Source of the DNA: Bacillota bacterium
Lineage (GTDB): Bacteria > Bacillota_E > Sulfobacillia > Sulfobacillales > Sulfobacillaceae
NCBI GenBank assembly: GCA_021820645.1
Contig: JAKADJ010000198.1
Location: 1 to 5,415 of the forward strand
Direction: 5' to 3'
DNA length: 5,415 nucleotides
Part shown: positions 1 to 5,355 of the stretch, in pieces
Layout of the letters: every line of letters begins with the position of its first letter
Numbering within the stretch: position 1 is the stretch's first letter
Position numbers and translations under genes: made by a program
The notes under the pieces: model-generated
Seen by the model: only the letters and a program-made list of their open reading frames with translations
Database searches by the model: none
What the model was told of the DNA's origin: nothing

Positions 1-1
1 G

Positions 2-118
2 ATTCAGCGGGCCGACGGCTATGATTATTCGTGGACCAAGATAGCATTGACGAAAGGAGGAGCGGGAGAGGCGCTATCCCTCCCCGGCCTGAACGCCGGG
101 GTATCCCGCGCAAATTGA
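2..118 (+). mobile_element. Probable right-end remnant of an IS200/IS605-type element (TnpB tail plus hairpin)
   Basis: A reading frame open from the window edge ends with TGA at 116-118. Its last residues read GEALSLPGLNAGVSRAN, a style of tail I associate with TnpB (OrfB) proteins whose frame runs into the element's right-end hairpin. The DNA forms a strong nested structure: CCCCGGC (82-88) pairs with GCCGGGG (95-101) around a 6-base loop, and GCGGGA (62-67) pairs with TCCCGC (104-109). TATCCC occurs on both sides of the inner stem (75-80 and 102-107). In intact IS200/IS605 elements this region forms the 3' part of the omega RNA and the transposase-recognised end. Only the last 38 codons lie in the window, so whether the element continues intact to the left is unknown. 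A simple rho-independent-like hairpin after an unrelated gene is the alternative, but no T-run follows it. Confidence 0.4.
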
Positions 119-295
119 TGAATTCTATGCCGCGTCTTTCGGTAGAGAAATTGCATAGTAAACACACCCGGGGCCTTCTGGGCGGTAAGGAATCATCGAC
201 ATGTCGGCGTCATTGGGTGGCTGTAGAAATCGGATTCCAATAGTGGCGAGCTGCTGGCCGGAACGGGACATCGGGCACTGGGATATCGTCTGATC
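119..295. other. Intergenic stretch with no recognised gene
   Basis: Between the transposon-like hairpin and the DUF4160 promoter I see no credible gene. A plus-strand frame starting at 31 and running to 243 is open, but it begins upstream of the hairpin, crosses it in a different frame from the TnpB-like tail, and has no recognisable protein features or ribosome site, so it is treated as chance. The stretch may hold the outer boundary of the insertion and the upstream part of the DUF4160 promoter. Confidence 0.4.
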
Positions 296-301
296 TATAA
301 T
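296..301 (+). promoter_or_regulatory. Candidate -10 box (TATAAT) for the DUF4160-DUF2442 pair
   Basis: A perfect sigma-70/sigma-A -10 consensus, TATAAT, lies 23 bases before the DUF4160 start codon. No good -35 hexamer sits 16-18 bases upstream (that interval reads around GGGCAC), and there is no TG immediately before the box, so the promoter would be weak, extended in another way or activator-dependent. Transcription starting 6-8 bases downstream would give a very short leader beginning at or next to the Shine-Dalgarno AAAGGAG at 308-314. Confidence 0.35.
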
Positions 302-324
302 GTCGGTAAAGGAGCAAAGGGGCC

Positions 325-585
325 ATGCCTATCATTAGCAAATTTTTTGGGCTCGTGATCTCGATGTATTGGCAAGATCATATGCCTCCACATTTTCATG
401 CCACCTTTGGTGAGGATGAAGCCTTGGTGGACATCCGCTATGCTGTTGTCATTAGGGGACATCTTCCGTCATCCCGACTTAAATTGGTTCTTGCTTGGAC
501 GGAAATTCATCGCGATGAGCTGACCCAAAACTGGGAGCGGGCTCGCAATAACGACTCACTACTGCCCATCGATCCATTGCGCTAA
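325..585 (+). CDS. DUF4160 domain protein
   Basis: This 86-residue protein matches DUF4160 over its whole length, which is the usual size for the family. The diagnostic N-terminal block is present: FFG at 7-9, VISMY at 11-15, then DHMPPHFH at 18-25 with the histidine/proline-rich H19, P21, P22, H23 and H25. Later come LVDI (34-37), LPSSRL, the helix around HRDEL (62-66), NWERA (69-73) and the closing PIDPL (81-85). The biochemical function is unknown; the conserved histidines could bind metal or form an active site, but that is inference. The ATG start is well supported by AAAGGAG ten bases upstream and by the family N-terminus (MPxISxFFG). Its stop lies 15 bases before the DUF2442 start, so the two are very likely co-transcribed. 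Such pairs are sometimes labelled toxin-antitoxin-like; which partner would be toxic is not established. It is predicted to be cytosolic, with no signal peptide or membrane segment. Confidence 0.9.
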   Translation: MPIISKFFGLVISMYWQDHMPPHFHATFGEDEALVDIRYAVVIRGHLPSSRLKLVLAWTEIHRDELTQNWERARNNDSLLPIDPLR

Positions 586-600
586 TGAAAGGAGAGCCCT

Positions 601-888
601 ATGTTACCTAAGGTGGTTCAAGTTATAGGCAAGCCATCCTTCGACCTCATCATTTATTTTGATGATGGCAAAGTGGTTCGGTGGAACGCACAACATCTAA
701 TAGAAACTGGTGGGGTTTTTGAAAGACTCAAAGACCCCAGCGTCTTCCGTAACGAATTGACCGTGCTGAACGGCACTGTCGCATGGAGTCGGGATTTCAA
801 TCCCGAGACATGCTTGGATCTTGATCCATGGGTGCTTTACCACGAAGGTGAAGCCACCGGCAGTGTCATCGGGAGCGAACAATACTGA
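601..888 (+). CDS. DUF2442 domain protein
   Basis: This 95-residue protein matches DUF2442. It starts with a short beta-rich segment (PKVVQVIG, then FDLIIYFDDGKVVRW at 14-28, with the DDG turn at 21-23), followed by the helix block GGVFERLKDPSVFRN (37-51) and the terminal block in which GTVAWSRDF (58-66) leads to LDLDPWVLY (72-80). The last 15 residues after Tyr80 are a variable tail. The fold occurs alone or attached to a helix-turn-helix DNA-binding domain; this copy has no room for one. The start is secured by AAAGGAG at 588-594, six bases upstream. It follows DUF4160 with a 15-base gap, a gene order seen in many bacteria, so the pair probably works together, perhaps as two subunits or as a toxin-antitoxin-like couple. 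Function is otherwise unknown. Sampled lines of this gene are the lowest in GC in the window (38-45%). Confidence 0.88.
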   Translation: MLPKVVQVIGKPSFDLIIYFDDGKVVRWNAQHLIETGGVFERLKDPSVFRNELTVLNGTVAWSRDFNPETCLDLDPWVLYHEGEATGSVIGSEQY

Positions 889-966
889 CAATTGATGTAG
901 AGTGAGCCCGCAAGTGTTTGAATGGTCTTGTTTAGGGTCCATCCGTGATCATAAAACGACAAAGTC

Positions 967-1009
967 TACCAGGACTGTGCCCGTTATTGAGTGACTCAAT
1001 TCCTGGGTA
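967..1009. promoter_or_regulatory. 15-bp perfect palindrome nested in a larger inverted repeat
   Basis: ATTGAGT (986-992), a central G (993) and ACTCAAT (994-1000) form a perfect 15-base palindrome. Directly flanking it on the right, TCCTGG (1001-1006) pairs with CCAGGA (969-974) on the left, and TA/TA pairs at 967-968 and 1008-1009 extend this past a bulged G at 1007. The left arm is separated from the palindrome by 11 unpaired bases. The palindrome alone could be an operator for a dimeric regulator. The nested pairing could instead be an RNA structure or a cruciform. It lies about 140 bases before the GNAT start and about 100 bases after the DUF2442 stop. Confidence 0.35.
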
Positions 1010-1040
1010 TTCGGGAACCCCAGCCATCGCGCGAACGAAC

Positions 1041-1061
1041 ATGGCGGGTAAGACCCGTCAT
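1041..1061. repeat. 9-bp inverted repeat with 3-base loop
   Basis: ATGGCGGGT (1041-1049) and ACCCGTCAT (1053-1061) are inverted copies around the loop AAG. There is one mismatch in DNA, which becomes a G-U pair in RNA. The hairpin would be stable, but no run of T follows (the next bases are ATGGTAAGG), so it is not a canonical terminator for the DUF pair. It lies 77 bases before the GNAT start and may be part of that gene's leader. A weaker hairpin, CTGGG (1003-1007) with CCCAG (1019-1023), lies just to its left. Confidence 0.4.
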
Positions 1062-1137
1062 ATGGTAAGGTTCTGTTGCTATCAAGATCGGCTGAGTCGC
1101 GGAATCGGGCGGATCGGATGTCAGGGACGACATCAAT

Positions 1138-2139
1138 GTGATCGACTTAATTCAGGAGCTGATTCACACGGGAAACAGTGACAACGGGATACCGCCTATT
1201 TTGGGGATCGAGCAGGTGCGGTTGATGCAGGGCCTGGCGCAGGAGGTGACCATCCGGCGTCCTGAGGTCCTAGAGGGCGGCGCCACCGTCGGCGAACTAG
1301 CCTGGCAATTTGGTAAAGATCGGGCGGCAATCGGTGATCGCTGGCGCTACCGCTTATGGTTCCGAGCCGACGATCAGTCGCAACTGGTCGCTTGGGCCTG
1401 GGTCTTCTTGCCTTTTAGCCTACCGCGTAGCGACGGATCCCTGGCCGTGTCGCCCAGCGCAAACCTGACCTGGCAGGTCCACCCAGACCACCCCGAGCTC
1501 TTGGACGAGATTCTCGACTGGTACGCCGAGCAGGCGGCCGGCCTCGAGCGATGCATCACGCCTCAGGATGCGGACACGGACATGTTGGCGCGCCTGCCTG
1601 CACACGGCTACATGCCCGAGAGTGAGACGGGGGGTGTTAATGGCGACTGGCACCAGTTTAATCGTCGGGCGCTTACAAGCCTCGCAGATCCCATCCTCCC
1701 GGTCGGTTTCCGCTTCCGTACGGCCAGAGAGGTGGGCCGATCTCTCGCCGCAAGGGCTCACATTGATGCCTGGCACCCGTCGTCATTCACCGAGACCAGT
1801 ATGGTCGGCGTGCAGGCCATGTGGCCGTATCGCGACGATCTGCATGTGCTGGTGGAGGCACCGGATGGCACTCTAGTGGCCACCGCCATCATCTGGTTCG
1901 ATCCCGTTAGTCGGACCGCGGAATTTGAACCCGTGGGGACGCATCGAGCCTATCGGCGCCAAGGCCTGGCCACTGCCTTGATGTGGTACGGGATGCACCG
2001 AGCCCGCGACGCCGGTGCAAAAACAATGTTGGTTGCCTGCCTCGGTGCCCCTGCCCATCAGGCGGCCCGTGGTCTTTACTACGGGGTTGGTTTTAAACCG
2101 TTCGCCCGCGATCTCCCGTATATCAAGCGAGCCCCGTAG
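1138..2139 (+). CDS. Two-domain GNAT-family N-acetyltransferase
   Basis: This 333-residue protein is about twice the size of a single GNAT domain. Residues about 35-175 form a degenerate N-terminal half (GELAWQFG at 52-59, WAWVFLPF at 86-93, WQVHPDHPELLDEILDWY at 112-129). Residues about 188-328 form a C-terminal GNAT domain. The acetyl-CoA pyrophosphate-binding motif is clear: TAEFEPVGTHRAYRRQGLA at 260-278, with R273, G276 and A278 fitting (R/Q)xxGx(G/A), followed by the helix to DAGA. ARGLYYGVGF (310-319) is the typical final GNAT block. The substrate is unknown. The gene is much richer in GC than its neighbours (60-70% in sampled lines), and its sequence style is familiar from actinobacterial acetyltransferases, suggesting transfer. 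The start is GTG; an in-frame stop at 1093-1095 with no start between makes it the longest possible. The upstream AGGGA (1123-1127) is a weak ribosome site. ATG at 1225 (Met30) is a credible alternative, because family similarity seems to begin there. Confidence 0.85.
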   Translation: MIDLIQELIHTGNSDNGIPPILGIEQVRLMQGLAQEVTIRRPEVLEGGATVGELAWQFGKDRAAIGDRWRYRLWFRADDQSQLVAWAWVFLPFSLPRSDGSLAVSPSANLTWQVHPDHPELLDEILDWYAEQAAGLERCITPQDADTDMLARLPAHGYMPESETGGVNGDWHQFNRRALTSLADPILPVGFRFRTAREVGRSLAARAHIDAWHPSSFTETSMVGVQAMWPYRDDLHVLVEAPDGTLVATAIIWFDPVSRTAEFEPVGTHRAYRRQGLATALMWYGMHRARDAGAKTMLVACLGAPAHQAARGLYYGVGFKPFARDLPYIKRAP

Positions 2140-2187
2140 TAGGCGGATGGGGTGGCCGAGCCCACGTATTGAGTTCTATGGCCATTT
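2140..2187. other. Convergent intergenic gap without canonical terminator
   Basis: The plus-strand GNAT gene and the minus-strand glycosyltransferase end facing each other 48 bases apart. Only a 4-bp stem is visible (GTGG at 2152-2155 with CCAC at 2162-2165), with no T-run on either strand. Either termination is Rho-dependent, or transcripts overlap at their 3' ends. Confidence 0.5.
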
Positions 2188-3387
2188 TCACTCTATTGTA
2201 GGAGTTTTCCGCTGAGCGTCATAATAAGCACGCTCCACCTCGTGGCCAATTTGACTCCAATGCCAAGGAATGGCTAGCTGTTGAGCAGCATCCCCTAATT
2301 CTTGTCGGCGTTCTGGGTGATCCAACAGGAATTCTATGGTCTCAATTAACTGGTCCGGGCTCTTTACGCGAAGGCAGTTCTCTCCCGGTACCGCAAAGTC
2401 CAGCACGCCTTGGGCAGGTCCGATAATGGTGGCCAGGCCCATAGCCATGGCTTCCAAAGCCGTGAGACCAAACGGCTCAAATCGCGAGGGCAACACGGCG
2501 ACTTTGGCGGTCATAAGATAATGGTTTAATTCCGAATCGCCAACTATGCCTACCGCATGGACCCGTTTTTGCCACCCCTGCTCACGGATTAACTGCAAGA
2601 TAGTGGGGCGCCGGGAACCGTTGCCGCAAATCACCACGTGCAGGTCCCGGCGGCGCCTCAGTAAATCAGGTAAGACAGTAAAGAGCCAATCAATTCCCTT
2701 TTCCGGTTCGAGACGTCCAAAGAACAAAAGGTCGGGGAATCCGCGTTGAAGACGGACGCCGCTGTCAACGGTTGGAAACGAGATGCCGCTTCCAATGACG
2801 CGATGCGACGTGGTGGGTTCCGGGGCCCCATAAAGGGCCCGTCCTTGCTCGAAAAGGGCGCGACTCACCCAGATTTGATGAGGGCTCTCCCGGAAAATGC
2901 TTCGTTCACGTTCGACCCATTCCGGATCCGGCTCGATAGATAGGCTTTGGGCCCACGCACCGTAAAGCGTGTGCCAGGTCATCAGCAACGGAAGGCCGTG
3001 GCGCTCTGCGAAGTGCTGGGCCCGGGGCCATAAGGTGGCGTCGTGCACATGAACGACGGAGGGCCGAGACGTTCCGGGCAGTGTGATGGGAAGGCCCTCG
3101 ATGTCCCACACTACATAGGGCAGTGGGCTTTCTCGCTGAATCCCCGCAACAGCTGGGCCGGGCCCCGGAGGATATGGGACCACGATCTGCACTTGATGCC
3201 CACGGTAGACCAGATAGCGGGCCAGCCGATCCACATGTCGGCCGAGACCTCCTCGGGGGTAGGGAGGAATTTCGCTCGAAAAGAGCCATATCGTAAGGGG
3301 ATGTTTGGACCGAGGCACGCTATGATGCGGAACCCAATCCCAGGACACCAGATCATGCCCGGGGAAATCCCCATAGGGTGTGGTCAT
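2188..3387 (-). CDS. GT-B glycosyltransferase, family 4-like (glycogen-synthase-like N-terminus)
   Basis: This 399-residue protein has the two Rossmann-like domains of retaining GT-B enzymes that transfer a sugar from a nucleotide-sugar donor. The N-terminal acceptor domain begins with LTIWLFSSEIPPYPRGGLGRHV (31-52). Its glycine loop GGLG (46-49) is typical of the GT4/GT5 group, and VVHVHD (111-116) and TWHT (137-140) follow. The C-terminal donor domain opens with LLFFGRLEPEKG (220-231), where R225 and K230 are the expected phosphate-binding pair. The E-x7-E motif is EPFGLTALE, with E304 and E312. Length is normal for GT4. The ATG overlaps the upstream phosphatase stop as ATGA (3384-3387), and no Shine-Dalgarno is visible, so translation is probably coupled. 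About 30 residues precede the first beta strand, longer than usual; a start further inside (for example Val20 or Val24) cannot be excluded but has no ribosome site. It is last in the operon. Donor and acceptor are unknown; predicted cytosolic or peripherally membrane-bound. Confidence 0.88.
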   Translation of the reverse strand: MTTPYGDFPGHDLVSWDWVPHHSVPRSKHPLTIWLFSSEIPPYPRGGLGRHVDRLARYLVYRGHQVQIVVPYPPGPGPAVAGIQRESPLPYVVWDIEGLPITLPGTSRPSVVHVHDATLWPRAQHFAERHGLPLLMTWHTLYGAWAQSLSIEPDPEWVERERSIFRESPHQIWVSRALFEQGRALYGAPEPTTSHRVIGSGISFPTVDSGVRLQRGFPDLLFFGRLEPEKGIDWLFTVLPDLLRRRRDLHVVICGNGSRRPTILQLIREQGWQKRVHAVGIVGDSELNHYLMTAKVAVLPSRFEPFGLTALEAMAMGLATIIGPAQGVLDFAVPGENCLRVKSPDQLIETIEFLLDHPERRQELGDAAQQLAIPWHWSQIGHEVERAYYDAQRKTPTIE

Positions 3388-4055
3388 GCTTTTAACTGGG
3401 CCATGAGGCGCGAATGGTCTGCGAGATTAGGGAGCACAGCCCGTGCTCCGGCTTTATTGAGATCGGCTTGTGAAAAGGGGCCCGTGGCTACACCCAGTCC
3501 AAGTGCATGAAGCTTACGAGCTGCCTCCATATCCCCAGGGGTATCCCCGATCACCGTCACGCGGTCCCACTGCTTTTGGTAGTGCGCAAGTGCTCGGTCC
3601 AAAGCCTGATGTAGCACGTCGAGACGAGTTGCGCCATCATCGCCGAAACCGCCGATCGGGAAAAACCCAGCCATCCCGAAAGAAGCGAGTTTTAGATAGG
3701 CGGTGGGTTTGAAGTTCCCAGTCGCTAAAGCTAGGTCATAGCCCTCCACTTGCAGTTCAAATAAAAGGTCGGGCAGCCCAGGGAGTGCGTGGCCCGGATC
3801 GTGCTCTAGTTCTTGTTGCAAGCGGGACGTAAAGAGGGGCTTGAACCCACCTAGTACGTCGGGCGTCAACACAATCCGATGGCGTTCTGCTGCTTTGGCC
3901 AGGACCCCAGAGTCGGTCTCGCCCGCGAAACTTATCCCGGAAAAAGCGTCTCGGATGCCAAAAGTCGATTCAAAAGCGCTCTCCATGGCCCGTCTTCCGG
4001 CGCCTTGTACATCAATTAAGGTCCCATCGATATCGAATACAATCAGGTGATTCAT
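3384..4055 (-). CDS. HAD-superfamily hydrolase, phosphoglycolate-phosphatase-like
   Basis: This 223-residue cytosolic enzyme has all four HAD motifs of a magnesium-dependent phosphatase. Motif I is FDIDGT (7-12), with nucleophile D8 and acid/base D10. Motif II is LATGN (110-114), with T112. Motif III is K122 in YLKLASFG. Motif IV is VIGDTPGD (168-175), with D171 and D175. The helical cap inserted after motif I (about 16-85) is the arrangement seen in Gph- and PGMB-type members, and the length is typical. The true substrate cannot be told from sequence. Lying between two glycosyltransferases, it may remove phosphate from a glycosylated phospho-intermediate rather than act in glycolate salvage; this is inference. 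The start has AAGGGAG (4067-4073) 11 bases upstream, the best ribosome site in the operon. The gap to the upstream glycosyltransferase is 49 bases. Its stop overlaps the next start by four bases. Confidence 0.9.
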   Translation of the reverse strand: MNHLIVFDIDGTLIDVQGAGRRAMESAFESTFGIRDAFSGISFAGETDSGVLAKAAERHRIVLTPDVLGGFKPLFTSRLQQELEHDPGHALPGLPDLLFELQVEGYDLALATGNFKPTAYLKLASFGMAGFFPIGGFGDDGATRLDVLHQALDRALAHYQKQWDRVTVIGDTPGDMEAARKLHALGLGVATGPFSQADLNKAGARAVLPNLADHSRLMAQLKA

Positions 4056-4104
4056 GGTGTAGAAGTCTCCCTTAGGAATAAATTTTGGGGCCTCGTCGCA
4101 GGCA

Positions 4105-5355
4105 TCACTTGGAATGTGTCTGAAAGTCTTGAATACGGTACAAGAGGCCGTCTAGCACCCGTTGCCAACGGTATTGTTCGGCGGTCTCGGGCCCATGAGT
4201 TCGAATCCGTAAAGAAAGTTCCGGATCCGTCATGAGTAACAGGCTATGGTGGACCACTTCTTCCGGATCGTCGCTGTCGACCACTAAGGCGTTATGATAG
4301 GGGATGGCATAATCTTCTCCGGTGGCTCCCGTCATGGCAACGCCGCCTTGAGCCATCACTTCCAATCCAACCAGGCCGAAGGGTTCCATGCCGGAATTGG
4401 CCAAAACGGCATCGGCATGATGATAAAGAGCTCTCAGCACGGGTTCTGGGATCCGGTTGGTAACCTCTAGAACGTCGGCCGATAGAGCGGCCAACTTTTC
4501 TTCAAACCCCACTTGATACGCCACGGGTTCCCAAGACAATCCATTGGAACGAGCCCGGCGACGTACTTCGTCCCCGTAGCCTTCCATCCCGCCTCGGACC
4601 ACCGCGCGCACTCGAATGCCTTGCGCTTTTAATAGCGCGATAGCGTCCATTGCCATAAACCATCGCTTATCGGGGTCAAATCGAGCCACTTTGACCAGAG
4701 TTAGGTCGCCCGATAGCAAACGCAAAGGATTTCCTTGGTGTGGACCCACAGGCTCGAAGGCCTCGTCCGGAACTCCGTTGGGAATGACAGTGGGGTTTAC
4801 TCCGTAGTTCCACATGGTGTGCTTCATAAAACGGCTCACGGTAGTGAGGACTGCCACATATTGGAGGCGGTCCCACGAGATGCTGTCAAATCCAATAATG
4901 TTATTGGCGTTCCAAATCAGGGTGGCGTGAGCACGGAGCCCCTTTTGCCACAATTGGTCGCTGGTTTCGATAAGGGCCGGAACCGTCTGCCAGTCCTCGG
5001 CCAGGATTACCAGACGCTTATTTTGTGCCACCAGGTCCTCAAGCAGTTGGACCACGAAAGCGGGGAGGGTGGCCTGGAGGTAGTCGCGCTTTTCGTACTC
5101 CCCCTGGTACACTCCCAGAGGAAACCGTGCAGAAAGTTCTTGCCCCCATCGGATCAGGCGTAGGGATCCTATTGTTTCAAAAGACTCAAAAAGGGGATCA
5201 CCATAGAAGACCAGGTGGGTGTCGAACCCGCGATGCGCCAGCGCTTGGGAGAGTCCCGTCATCCGCACCCCGAGCCCTCCGGCTTGCGCGTAGGCATCGG
5301 GTCCTTCAAAGGACACGAGCAAAAACTCGGTATGGGAGGGGTCGAGGGGGATCAT
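4105..5355 (-). CDS. GT-B glycosyltransferase, family 4-like
   Basis: This 416-residue retaining-type glycosyltransferase is clearly different from the second one in the operon. Its N-terminal domain starts with EFLLVSFEGPDAYAQAGGLG (10-29), including a GGLG loop, followed by YGDP (51-54), LVILAEDWQT (115-124) and LIWNANNIIGF (146-156). The donor domain begins near LVKVARFDPDKRW (220-232), with R225 and K230 as the phosphate-binding pair. The E-x7-E motif is EPFGLVGLE (E324, E332), followed by TGATGEDYA (342-350). I recall similar proteins with the AGGLGVR, WNANN and TGATGE blocks from cyanobacteria, Chloroflexi and Thermus relatives, where they are generally unnamed; this is memory, not a search. 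The start ATG overlaps the stop of the preceding gene as ATGA (5352-5355), and a weak CAGGTG lies five bases upstream, so coupled translation is likely. Donor and acceptor are unknown. No membrane segment or signal peptide is visible. Confidence 0.88.
   Translation of the reverse strand: MIPLDPSHTEFLLVSFEGPDAYAQAGGLGVRMTGLSQALAHRGFDTHLVFYGDPLFESFETIGSLRLIRWGQELSARFPLGVYQGEYEKRDYLQATLPAFVVQLLEDLVAQNKRLVILAEDWQTVPALIETSDQLWQKGLRAHATLIWNANNIIGFDSISWDRLQYVAVLTTVSRFMKHTMWNYGVNPTVIPNGVPDEAFEPVGPHQGNPLRLLSGDLTLVKVARFDPDKRWFMAMDAIALLKAQGIRVRAVVRGGMEGYGDEVRRRARSNGLSWEPVAYQVGFEEKLAALSADVLEVTNRIPEPVLRALYHHADAVLANSGMEPFGLVGLEVMAQGGVAMTGATGEDYAIPYHNALVVDSDDPEEVVHHSLLLMTDPELSLRIRTHGPETAEQYRWQRVLDGLLYRIQDFQTHSK

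Noticed and set aside
31..243. 70-codon plus-strand open frame
   Set aside because: It crosses the hairpin region in a different frame from the TnpB-like tail, has no recognisable domain, and its start lies before any plausible ribosome site.
697..942. 81-codon minus-strand open frame
   Set aside because: It is mostly the antisense shadow of the well-supported DUF2442 gene and matches no family I know.
928..956. Possible promoter TTGTTT with CATAAA at about 16-base spacing
   Set aside because: Both hexamers match the consensus poorly, and there is no gene start within a reasonable distance; chance cannot be excluded.
986..1061. Integron attC site or T-box/riboswitch leader
   Set aside because: No RYYYAAC/GTTRRRY core pair is visible, nor a T-box core sequence or any riboswitch consensus I recognise, so only the inverted repeats are reported.
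945..1181. 78-codon plus-strand open frame in the gap before the GNAT gene
   Set aside because: It has no Shine-Dalgarno, runs into the GNAT gene in another frame and has low-information composition. It also crosses the inverted repeats.
2152..2165. GTGG/CCAC stem between the convergent genes as a terminator
   Set aside because: The stem is only four pairs and lacks a T-run on either strand.
2906..3510. Open frames on both strands overlapping the second glycosyltransferase and phosphatase
   Set aside because: They are shadows of genes that show complete catalytic motifs in their own frames.
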